Below, piece after piece: positions 1 to 7,868 of a stretch of DNA of 64,000 nucleotides; position 1 is the first letter of the stretch; each line of letters starts with the position of its first letter. Where the stretch lies: assembly GCA_016717345.1 (NCBI GenBank), contig JADKFR010000006.1:84091-148090 (forward strand). The letters are read 5' to 3'. A model generated the notes under the pieces. That model was given only the letters and a program-made list of their open reading frames with translations. It was not told the DNA's origin and ran no database searches. Position numbers and translations under genes: made by a program. This DNA comes from Propionibacteriaceae bacterium. Its GTDB lineage: Bacteria; Actinomycetota; Actinomycetes; Propionibacteriales; Propionibacteriaceae.

Positions 1-806
1 ATCCGGGGATGAGAACCCCGGAACGACTCCACCGCGGACAGTGGGTCGGCGGTGGCCAGGATCGCCTCGCCGGGCGGCACCAGCGCCCTGATCAACCCCA
101 CCTGGGCGGCATCGAGATCCACGACGTCATCGACCAGCACGGCGCCCACGTCCGTGCGCAGGGACCCAAGGACGTCGGTGTTGGCGAGGAGGATGCGGAC
201 CCGGTGGACGAGCTCGGCGTAGTCCACCACTCGTTCGGCGTCCAGGACATCCAGATACTCGGTGAAGAATCGCCCCACGGCGACCCATTCGGGCAGGTCG
301 GCCTCTTCGCCGAACCGGATCACGTCGCAGGGGTCGAGCCCGAGTTGCCGAGCCCGAGCCAAGGCGCCTCGGACGTGGCGAGCGAATCCCCGGGTGCCCA
401 CCGCGTGGTGCAGGCTCGCCGGCCACGGCGTGGCAGATCCGGCCAGCAACTCCCGGACCCTGAACTCCTGCTCGGGTGCCGTCAGGAGTCGCTGGCCAGG
501 GTCGTCCGAGAAGCGCTCCCAGAGGTTGCGCGACAGCGCGTGCACGGTCGTCACGGAGGGTCTGCTGGTGCGCCCGACGCCCAGGGCGATCCGGTTGCGC
601 AGCAGGCTCGCCGCGGCCCGGGACGACGCGAGGACCAGGGGTGGTCGCTGACCGGCACGCAGGGCCTGGACAGCGGCTCGCTCCACCAGCGTTGTCTTTC
701 CGGTGCCGGGCGCTCCCAGCACCAGCAGCGGACCTGACCATTCGGCAAGCAGGGCACCGATCTCGTCGCCCGGCATCGCCTCGGCGGGGGTGGACCGACA
801 TGGCAC
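1..806 (-). CDS. UvrD/Rep-family helicase, AdnA-like (N-terminal part, runs off left edge)
   Basis: The reading frame runs leftwards off the window, so only about 268 N-terminal residues are visible. A GTG start is chosen because AGGAG lies 5 bases upstream. Residues 28-40 read LVLGAPGTGKTTL, a P-loop (Walker A) of the superfamily 1 helicase type. The downstream text (a TTVHAL segment, then VLVDDVVDLDAAQ) follows the UvrD/Rep layout. The normal DExQD Walker B box is altered to DDVVD. The P-loop close to the N terminus and the gene's position near DUF3107 and rhlE match AdnA (Rv3202c region in M. tuberculosis), a subunit of the AdnAB end-resection helicase-nuclease. The nuclease domain is outside the window, so AdnA identity is inferred; helicase family membership is firm. 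Confidence 0.75.
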   Translation of the reverse strand, partial: MPCRSTPAEAMPGDEIGALLAEWSGPLLVLGAPGTGKTTLVERAAVQALRAGQRPPLVLASSRAAASLLRNRIALGVGRTSRPSVTTVHALSRNLWERFSDDPGQRLLTAPEQEFRVRELLAGSATPWPASLHHAVGTRGFARHVRGALARARQLGLDPCDVIRFGEEADLPEWVAVGRFFTEYLDVLDAERVVDYAELVHRVRILLANTDVLGSLRTDVGAVLVDDVVDLDAAQVGLIRALVPPGEAILATADPLSAVESFRGSHPR

Positions 807-906
807 CTCAACTCCTGATGAACTCACAGAACCATCGAACCAGTTGCCGCCGACAGTTTCCGTCCCGGCCCTCCAGGCCACCGCGCCAGCGGTGCGCTTC
901 AGGGTC

Positions 907-940
907 CGACTCTTCAGGAGTCCCGACTCTTCAGGAGTCC
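907..940. repeat. Tandem 17-bp palindromic repeat in a divergent promoter region
   Basis: The unit CGACTCTTCAGGAGTCC occurs twice, head to tail and identical (907-923 and 924-940). Each unit contains an inverted repeat GACTC-ttcag-GAGTC. A looser copy on the other strand (about 809-825, ACTCCTGATGA) overlaps the ribosome-binding site of the AdnA-like gene. It lies between two divergent DNA-repair genes. It could be an operator for a dimeric regulator or a pair of small hairpins; no known box is recognised. Confidence 0.6.
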
Positions 941-1046
941 CGCCCGCTCACTCGTATGGTCTGGACCCGCGGTGGACCGTGTGGAAGGGTGGCAGACGGC
1001 GGGAGGCGAGGCAATGCCCGGCCCGAGGTCCGAGGAGCGGGATGCC

Positions 1047-1988
1047 ATGCCGAGCGAGACCCACGTGGAGGTGGCTGGTCGAATCCTCGGGCTGAGCAAC
1101 CTGGACAAGGTGCTGTACCCCAGTGGCTTCGCCAAGGCTGAGGTGATCAGCTTCTATCACGACATCGCCCCGGTTCTGCTGCCCCACCTGAGCGACCGCC
1201 CTGTCACCCGAGTGCGGTTTCCCCACGGCACAACGCAGGCGTCGTTCTTCGAGAAGAACGCCCCTGCGGGCACCCCCGACTGGGTACGGACCTGCCGGGT
1301 GACGGCCGCCCGCACCCCGATCGAGTATCTGGTGGTCGACGAGCCGGCCGCCGTGGTCTTCCTGGCCAATCTGGCCGCGCTCGAACTGCACACCCCCCAA
1401 TGGCGGATCGCGGACCAACCCTCCCAGCCGTTTCCGGTGGACGGTCGCATCCTCGCCGATCAGGTGGTGGTGGACCTGGACCCCGGCCCGGGCGTGACGA
1501 TGTCCCAGACGGCCACCGCAGCCCTCGAAGTCGCCAACGAGCTCGCCGCCGAGGGCCTGCTTCCGGTGGCCAAGACCAGTGGCGGCAAGGGGCTTCAGGT
1601 GCTCGCCGCGATTCAGCCCACGCCGGCGGATCGTGTTGTCGAGCAGGTTCGCCGCCTGGCGGTCAGCCTGTCGCAGCGGTTTCCTGACCGGTTCGTGGCC
1701 GTTCAGGCCCGCGACCGGCGAGAGGGCAGGATCCTCATCGACTGGCTGCAGAACCAACCCGTGCGCAACACGATCAGTGTCTATTCCCTGCGGGGACGGG
1801 AACGGCCGACCGTCTCGACCCCCCTCACCTGGGAGGAAGTGGGGGCCGCCACGCACGGGGCAGTCCTGGACTTCTCCCCCGCTGACGTGTTGGCTCGCGT
1901 CGCCCGCGTCGGCGACCTGGCGGCGGATCTGCTGGCCAATGACCGGCCGCCGCTCAGGGATCTCCCGGACCAATCCCCCAGCACCTGA
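1047..1988 (+). CDS. Stand-alone LigD-type polymerase domain (NHEJ primase-polymerase)
   Basis: A 313-residue protein that is only the polymerase (PolDom, archaeo-eukaryotic primase-like) module of bacterial LigD, which fills and extends ends during non-homologous end joining. The metal-binding pair is in VVDLDPGPG (Asp143 and Asp145), followed by the KTSGGKGLQ loop (about 176-184) and the third acidic residue in ILIDWL (Asp232). No ligase or phosphoesterase domain is attached. The ATG at 1047 is chosen because AGGAG lies 9 bases upstream and the family homology starts just after it; an in-frame upstream start at 972 lacks this. Ku is encoded about 25 kb away in the same window, which supports a working end-joining pathway with split parts. 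Confidence 0.9.
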   Translation: MPSETHVEVAGRILGLSNLDKVLYPSGFAKAEVISFYHDIAPVLLPHLSDRPVTRVRFPHGTTQASFFEKNAPAGTPDWVRTCRVTAARTPIEYLVVDEPAAVVFLANLAALELHTPQWRIADQPSQPFPVDGRILADQVVVDLDPGPGVTMSQTATAALEVANELAAEGLLPVAKTSGGKGLQVLAAIQPTPADRVVEQVRRLAVSLSQRFPDRFVAVQARDRREGRILIDWLQNQPVRNTISVYSLRGRERPTVSTPLTWEEVGAATHGAVLDFSPADVLARVARVGDLAADLLANDRPPLRDLPDQSPST

Positions 1989-2067
1989 GGAAGCGGCAGC
2001 CAGCCAGGGGCTGAACGTCGGGAGGCAGCTAGATTGGTGGCGGCACGTCACGACCGAGAGGCATTCC

Positions 2068-3303
2068 ATGAGCACGCCCGCCCACCCAGCCGCCGGCGCG
2101 GCCCAGGCCGCGCCACTCGCCCCACCCGCCATGCTCGACCTCACCGCTCCGGCACCGCCGCCGGTCGTCACCGAGACCCAGGCTCCGGCGATGGCCCCCC
2201 AGGTGGAGGCAGCCCAGGTCCCCGTCCTGGACGCCAAGGTGGATGAGTTCCTGACCGCGCTGGCTCGCGCCGAAGAGAAGTCCCCGACCTTCTCGGCCCA
2301 GGCCGATGCGGTCCGCTCAATGGGAGACCTCGACATCCGCAAGGCGGCTGAAACCTCGAACCGGCTGCTGCAGACACCGGTGCGCGCCGTTCAGAACGGC
2401 GGACTCGCTGAAGGCTCCAAAGTGAGCCAGACACTGCTGCAGTTGCGCAGGACGGTCGAGGAACTCGATCCCAGCGCGGCGCGCGGCTCCAAGAAGTGGT
2501 TCAAGAAGATGCCGTTCGGCGATCAGATGACCGACTACTTCCGCAAGTACCAGAGCTCCCAGGAGCACCTCAACGGCATCCTGCATGCCCTCCGCAGCGG
2601 CCAGGACGAGCTGAGCAAGGACAATGTCGCGCTCAACATGGAGAAGCAGAACCTCTGGACGGTGATGGGACGGCTGAACCAGTACGTCTACATCGCCGAA
2701 CGGCTCGACGCGCGCCTGTCCGCCCAGATCGCCGAGACCGAGTTCAGCGACCCCGAGAAGGCCAAGGCGCTGAATCAGGACGTGCTCTTCTACGTCCGGC
2801 AGAAGCACCAGGACCTGTTGACACAACTGGCGGTCTCCATCCAGTCGTACCTGGCCATCGACATCATCATCAAGAACAACACCGAGCTGATCAAGGGTGT
2901 CGATCGCGCGTCCACCACGACCTTGTCGGCGCTCCGGACGGCCGTCATCGTCGCTCAGGCGTTGGGCAACCAGAAGCTGGTCCTCGACCAGATCACCGCC
3001 TTGAACACCACCACCTCGACCATGATCCAACGCACCTCCGAGATGTTGAAGGAGAACTCGGCCCAGATCCAGGAGCAGGCCGCGTCCTCGACGATCGGGC
3101 TGGAGCAGCTTCAGGCTGCGTTCGCCAACATCTACGAGACGATGGATTCGATCGACCAGTTCAAGTTGCGCGCCCTGGATTCCATGGCCGCCACCATCGG
3201 GACCTTGGAGGGCGAGGTCGTCAAGAGCCGCCAGTATCTGGATCGCGTGAATCAGGCGGACGCCCGGGCGCAGGAGTCACCGTCGATCTCGATCGATCGG
3301 TAG
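2068..3303 (+). CDS. TelA-family toxic anion resistance protein
   Basis: 411 residues, close to the usual size of the TelA (PF05816) family. After a proline/alanine-rich leader of about 50 residues the protein is almost wholly helical. The family's central region is seen as KWFKKMPFGDQMTDYF and the repeated SAQI/TSEML helices near the C terminus. TelA proteins were first linked to tellurite resistance but their biochemical role is unsettled; in many actinobacteria they travel with AAA+, kinase or von Willebrand A genes, as here. Start ATG 2068 has a weak GAGAGG upstream; longer in-frame starts would overlap the LigD-Pol gene. It is the first gene of the long co-directional locus ending with the FHA gene. 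Confidence 0.85.
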   Translation: MSTPAHPAAGAAQAAPLAPPAMLDLTAPAPPPVVTETQAPAMAPQVEAAQVPVLDAKVDEFLTALARAEEKSPTFSAQADAVRSMGDLDIRKAAETSNRLLQTPVRAVQNGGLAEGSKVSQTLLQLRRTVEELDPSAARGSKKWFKKMPFGDQMTDYFRKYQSSQEHLNGILHALRSGQDELSKDNVALNMEKQNLWTVMGRLNQYVYIAERLDARLSAQIAETEFSDPEKAKALNQDVLFYVRQKHQDLLTQLAVSIQSYLAIDIIIKNNTELIKGVDRASTTTLSALRTAVIVAQALGNQKLVLDQITALNTTTSTMIQRTSEMLKENSAQIQEQAASSTIGLEQLQAAFANIYETMDSIDQFKLRALDSMAATIGTLEGEVVKSRQYLDRVNQADARAQESPSISIDR

Positions 3304-3315
3304 CCAGGCACCGCC

Positions 3316-3879
3316 ATGGGGTTCTGGGACTGGCTGCGTGGCAGTGACGCTGTCGCGGAGCAGCCGGCTGTCGCCGAGGTCGCCACCGCCCCGACCCCGG
3401 ACGACATCGCGAGCTCCCTGGATCGCGTGGAGGAACTGGTCTCCGATCCGGCCATCCCGGCGGTCGTGCGCTCCCGCGCCCAGCGTGTGACAGCGACGAT
3501 CCGCAAGGCCGTCCCGCGCCTCGGGCTGCTGGGTCTGGGAAGCTACGACTCGTACTCGGTGGTGGCCACGGCGACCGACTACCTGCCGGAAGCGATCGGT
3601 GCCTACCTGCGACTGCCCCGGGACTGGGCGGACTCCCGTCCGGTCGAAGGCGGGAAGACCTCCCTGCTGCTGTTGATCGACCAGCTCGACCTGCTGTCCA
3701 CCACGATGGACAAGATCTACGATGCGGCCAATCGCACCGATGCCGAGGCCCTCATCACCCACGGGCGCTTCCTGCAGGACAAGTTCGGCCACACTCCCCC
3801 GACGGCGACACCCCTCCCCGCCCCCCGGAGCCCCGGCCCGGCGGCGTCGACCAACCCCCTCGATCTGGAGCCCTCGTGA
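3316..3879 (+). CDS. Conserved helical protein of the TelA/PknG locus, function unknown
   Basis: 187 residues beginning MGFWDWLRG, with no signal peptide or membrane segment. Predicted to be mostly helical: a segment at about 30-75 (DDIASSLDRVEELV), a central part with tyrosines and leucines, and a disordered Pro/Ala-rich tail from about 155. The amphipathic MGFWDWLR start may lie on the membrane surface. It sits 12 bases after telA and its stop overlaps the next start by 4 bases, so it should be co-translated with the AAA+ gene. I recognise it as a companion of TelA in actinobacteria but not as a named family. Confidence 0.75.
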   Translation: MGFWDWLRGSDAVAEQPAVAEVATAPTPDDIASSLDRVEELVSDPAIPAVVRSRAQRVTATIRKAVPRLGLLGLGSYDSYSVVATATDYLPEAIGAYLRLPRDWADSRPVEGGKTSLLLLIDQLDLLSTTMDKIYDAANRTDAEALITHGRFLQDKFGHTPPTATPLPAPRSPGPAASTNPLDLEPS

Positions 3880-5491
3880 GAAGCAGTGACCTGTCCGCGG
3901 CGCTCGCCAAGCTCGAGCGGGCCGCAGCCAAAGCCGGGATCGACCCGGCACAGGCCCGCCACGAGGGACGACAGTTGGCCGCCGCGATCGCCGAATCGAA
4001 TCGAGGTGCCTTCGTCGACTGGTGCGCGGCGGTGGGCGTGGCACCGGCGGCCTCAGCCTTCTTCGAAGCCGCCGTGACCGGTCGCCGCTACCGCAGTTCA
4101 GCGACCCCCACCGCCTCCCTGGCCAGCACCATCGGCACCCGCGCAGCGGTTGCCTATCGCCAGGCCCTCGTCGAGGTGTGCACTGCTGCCGCGCTCCTGG
4201 GGGAACCGGGTCCCCAGAGTCTGGGGGCCGCCCAGCTCGCAGCCGCCGCCCAACTCGGTGCCGCCGCGTCACAGCGTCCGTCCCCCGGCTTGGCGGTGGG
4301 CCCAGCGGCCATGGACGAGACCCAGCGAGACTTCGAACGCCACGCCCCGAGCATCCTGAACGACGTGTTGCACCGCTTGTCGGAGTCATCTCAACGACTG
4401 TTGGACCTGAATCGGGTCGACCCGCACGGCCCGGGGGCCGTCCCGGGCCTCGGGTCCGGCGTTCCAGCCTTCCCGACCCCCCAGCTGCCGTCTCCCCAGC
4501 TGCCATCCCCCCAGGCATCGGCTCCCCAGCTGCCATCCCCCAGGCATCGGCTCCCCAGCTGCCGACGTCCCCGCCCGCCGCCGATCCGGGGCCCCCGGCT
4601 GAGCCCGCCGAGCCGCCCGAGCCTCCGGTCCCTGACAAGACCGTGGAGGAATGGCTTGCGGAACTCGATGAGCTCGTCGGGCTCGCGGGAGTCAAGTCGG
4701 AGATCCGGCGCCAGACCGCGATCCTGCGGGTCGACGCCTTGCGCACGAAAGCGGGACTGAAAAGCCCGACCATCACCCGCCACCTCATCTTCACCGGCAA
4801 TCCGGGCACGGGGAAGACCACCGTCGCCCGCCTGGTCGCCGGCATCTACCGGGCCATCGGCCTGCTCAGCAAAGGCCAACTGGTGGAGGTCGATCGGTCA
4901 GAGCTCGTGGCCGGCTATCTCGGGCAAACCGCCATGAAGACCGCCGAGGTCGTCGGCAAAGCGATCGGTGGGGTGCTGTTCATCGATGAGGCGTACTCCC
5001 TCAACGGTGACCAGTACGGCGAGGAGGCCATCAACACTCTCGTCAAGGAGATGGAGGACAACCGCAACGACCTGGTCGTCATCGTCGCCGGCTACCCAGG
5101 CCCCATGTCGACCTTCATTTCGCAGAACCCCGGGCTGGCCAGCCGCTTCCGCACCGAGATCGAGTTCCAGGATTACTCCGACGAGGAACTCGAGCAGATC
5201 TTCACCCAGATGGCGGCCAAGGCCGACTACGACCTGGGCGAGGGTTGCCTGGCTGAGTTCAGCCGGCAATTGGCGTTCCAGGTGCGGGACGAAACGTTTG
5301 GCAACGGACGGTTCGCAAGGAACGTTCTGGAAGCGGCCATCGGCCAGCATGCCTGGCGCCTTCGGGAGGTCTCCGAACCCAGCCTCGAACAGTTGCGGGT
5401 CCTGCTGCCGGAGGATCTCGCCGGCGACCCTGCGCCGGTCGTGGCCTGGCCGGCCGGCGGGGAAGCCGCGGCGGAGGTGTCGCCGGCATGA
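3876..5491 (+). CDS. AAA+ ATPase (CbbX/SpoVK type), frameshifted in a C tract as assembled
   Basis: The N-terminal part (frame opening with GTG at 3876, 4-bp overlap with the preceding gene) is helical for about 190 residues, then Pro/Gln-rich. The C-terminal part in another frame is a complete AAA+ domain: Walker A GNPGTGKTT, Walker B VLFIDEA, an arginine-finger region NPGLASRF. The two frames join exactly if one C is added to the run at 4537-4541, which has five C where the preceding repeat copy has six. Without the extra base the first frame ends at 4760 and no good start precedes the ATPase domain. The linker then reads as repeats of QLPSPQASAP. CbbX/SpoVK-type ATPases remodel client proteins. 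The break is either a sequencing error, a true mutation or a slippage site. Confidence 0.85.
4497..4555 (+). repeat. 30-bp tandem repeat, second copy one C short
   Basis: Copy 1 at 4497-4526 (30 bp) and copy 2 at 4527-4555 (29 bp) are identical except that the C run after CTGCCAT is six long (4507-4512) in the first and five (4537-4541) in the second. A 30-bp unit encodes ten residues (QLPSPQASAP). The missing base causes the reading-frame break in the AAA+ gene. Confidence 0.9.
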
Positions 5492-6720
5492 CCATCCCGC
5501 TCACCCGCCTTCGCACGGCCACCGCCGGCCTGGCGGGGCGCACCGGTCATACCCCACGCCGGATCCGGCTCTGGCAGCTGTCGATCGCGGCCATGGGCTT
5601 GATGCTGGCCGTAGTGGGGGCCGGCACCACCGCCTCGCTGACACAGCAGCTCGAGCAGGCCTCGATCCACGCGAATCAGTACCTGCGGGCCGGTGACATC
5701 CAGAATCAGCTTCTGGTCGCCCACGCCGCCTCGGCAAGGGCCTTCGTGGCGGCTTCCGAGAAGGACGCCCAGGCGAACGACGAGCAGGCCGTCCAGGCAC
5801 GCGACACAGCGGCCACCAGGATCGTCGAGATGGCTGCCCAACGGACCGATCTCGACTCCTCACTGGAATCGCTGACCCACGACCTGCTGCGGTACGCAGC
5901 GCTGGTGGAGGCCGCCCACCAGCAGCGTGGCCAGGACGCTGGACGCGGCAACTTGTCACAGGCGGACGCGCTGCTGCGATCGTCCTTGCTGTCGGCCACC
6001 GAAGAGCTCCAGGCGGCGCACCTGGCGGCCTCGCAACCGTCCGTCGGCTGGGGGTGGGTCCTGCCGCTGGTGGCCTGGCTGACCGTGATCGGCCTGGTGG
6101 CGATCAGTGTTCTGGTCGCCAGGGCCAGCCACCGGGTCTTCAACACCGGTCTGGTCGCGGCGGCGCTCGTCGCGCTGCTGATCGCCTTCGGCTCCATCTC
6201 GACAGCCAGTGCCCAAGCGAGCCCCAACGCCACCACGAACGCTTTGGCGAGGGTCGCCGCCGTGGCGACGGCCCAGCACGCCGGCTCCCGGTCCTACGCC
6301 CTGGTCGCCAACACGGTGGCCACCCGCCGTTCCTCGGGAGATCCCTCGGCCGAACTGGCGGGACTGCTCGCCACGAGCACCACCGCCCTCGACCCCACCG
6401 CCGACGCTGACCTGATCAAGAACCTCACCACCCTCGGAAAGGCCGGCGCGGCGACCCTCGCCCACGCACGGTCACAGGCCTGGACCGCAGCCGAGCGGGC
6501 ACTGCTGTCCGCCGACGCCGACGCCGTGGCCGCCGCCTCGGACGCGGTCCAATCCCAGACGGACGCTGAGGTGCGCGTGGCCCGCGACACCCTGCGAGGT
6601 GCTGCCGAGGCTCAGGCCTCGGTGGGTGTCATGATCGCTGCCCTGTCGGTGATCGGCGCCCTTCTGATCTGCGTCGCAGGGATCCGGGGGCTCAGCCAGC
6701 GCTTGAAGGAGTATCGATGA
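5488..6720 (+). CDS. GlnX-like membrane sensor protein of the PknG locus
   Basis: 410 residues with four hydrophobic segments at about 29-50, 189-211, 219-240 and 379-400. They frame two helical extracytoplasmic domains (about 51-188 and 241-378) rich in Ala and Gln with repeated QLEQA/AARDTAA-like heptads. This topology is that of mycobacterial GlnX, the membrane partner that passes a glutamate/aspartate signal from GlnH to PknG. Assignment rests on topology and on the position two genes before pknG; sequence identity could not be measured. No GlnH-like lipoprotein is in this locus. The start overlaps the AAA+ stop by 4 bases (ATGA) and the stop overlaps the next gene by 4. Confidence 0.65.
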   Translation: MTIPLTRLRTATAGLAGRTGHTPRRIRLWQLSIAAMGLMLAVVGAGTTASLTQQLEQASIHANQYLRAGDIQNQLLVAHAASARAFVAASEKDAQANDEQAVQARDTAATRIVEMAAQRTDLDSSLESLTHDLLRYAALVEAAHQQRGQDAGRGNLSQADALLRSSLLSATEELQAAHLAASQPSVGWGWVLPLVAWLTVIGLVAISVLVARASHRVFNTGLVAAALVALLIAFGSISTASAQASPNATTNALARVAAVATAQHAGSRSYALVANTVATRRSSGDPSAELAGLLATSTTALDPTADADLIKNLTTLGKAGAATLAHARSQAWTAAERALLSADADAVAAASDAVQSQTDAEVRVARDTLRGAAEAQASVGVMIAALSVIGALLICVAGIRGLSQRLKEYR

Positions 6721-7868
6721 CCACCGTCTCGCCAACACCGCCGGGGCAACTGGGGGTCGCTGCCCGCCCGGCCGACCTGCTCGACTATCTGGGAAGACTG
6801 GACGCGTGGGTGACCCAGCGCCGCAGCGAGCTGGCCTCGCTCGACGAGCAGATCGTGGCAACGCAGCGCCAGGCCGAGTTGACCGCGGATGTTTCGCTGG
6901 CCCTGGCCCTGTGGCAGGCGGTGAAGAGCCGTCAGGACCTGATCCTTCGCGCCTGGGATTCGGGACGGGTGGGCCCCAACGAATTGGAGGGTCTCTCGGG
7001 GCTGATCTGGGGACGCCTGGACACCGCGGGTTCCAGCCTGGACCGGATGCAGTCAATGGCCGTGTCGCTGCCGGAGGCGGGCCGGCTGTGTGACGCGTTG
7101 GTCGCCCAGTTGCGCACGCGTCTGAACACTGATCCCCATGCCGAGCAGCAACTGCTGCGGCTGCGCGACCTGCGCGCCCAAGTCGAACGAATCCGCGACC
7201 AGATCGCCCTCGAGCCACCGGCTCGTGCGCAGGCGGCGACCGCACGGCTGGACGCGCTGCGCGGCCGGACCGACGAACTGATCGCCAAACGGCAGCGCGG
7301 TGGAGACATCGGTGGCCTGCTGGGACCGCTCGAGATCGACGCAGCCCACTTCGAACGGGATCTGATCGTGGGCTCTGCGCAGCGTCGGGAAGCCCGGGAC
7401 CTGGTGGCCCGGGCCCGGGAACGGCTCGCGACGCTGACGGCCCGGGAACAGGCCGTCCAGCAGCTGGCCGACGAGACCGCCCAACGCGTCTGGCCGGTGC
7501 CGAAACAGGGGGTCCCGGCCTTGGCCGCACTAGGGCCGATGCCGAACACGAAGGCTGCGCTCACCGCCTACCTGGCCGGCCTGGACGCCTACGGCCATCA
7601 GTTGGAAGCCAGCCTGAACGCCTACCAGACGGCCGGCGCCGAGGCCCAACGTGGGCAGGACCTGCTGGGCGCGCTGTCCGCGAAGGCACAGGCGCTGGGA
7701 CAGTCCGAGGATCCGACGCTGGTTGACCTGGCCGGCCTCATCAGCCGACAGTTCAGCATTGACGGTCCGGTCGTCCTCGGGGTCCTCACCCCACTGCTGG
7801 GGGCCTACTCCGCCCGACTCGACTTCCTGAAGGCCACCGCTCGCCCGGTGACGGACGGCACCCCGTGA
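6717..7868 (+). CDS. Helical coiled-coil protein of the PknG locus, function unknown
   Basis: 383 residues without signal peptide or membrane segment. Long helical heptad-rich stretches run from about 25 to 250 (for example AEQQLLRLRDLRAQVERIRD) and again at 280-330, suggesting a rod-like cytoplasmic scaffold. Ala, Leu, Arg and Gln dominate; no catalytic motif is visible. It overlaps the GlnX-like gene by 4 bases and the pknG start by 4 bases (GTGA), so it is translationally locked between membrane partner and kinase. It may be the adaptor linking the two, but this is inference from position only. Confidence 0.75.
   Translation: MTTVSPTPPGQLGVAARPADLLDYLGRLDAWVTQRRSELASLDEQIVATQRQAELTADVSLALALWQAVKSRQDLILRAWDSGRVGPNELEGLSGLIWGRLDTAGSSLDRMQSMAVSLPEAGRLCDALVAQLRTRLNTDPHAEQQLLRLRDLRAQVERIRDQIALEPPARAQAATARLDALRGRTDELIAKRQRGGDIGGLLGPLEIDAAHFERDLIVGSAQRREARDLVARARERLATLTAREQAVQQLADETAQRVWPVPKQGVPALAALGPMPNTKAALTAYLAGLDAYGHQLEASLNAYQTAGAEAQRGQDLLGALSAKAQALGQSEDPTLVDLAGLISRQFSIDGPVVLGVLTPLLGAYSARLDFLKATARPVTDGTP

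Noticed and set aside
4022..5491. AAA+ domain as an independent gene with its own start
   Set aside because: No plausible ribosome-binding site and start precede the ATPase domain in that frame; a single-base repair of the C tract gives one natural protein.
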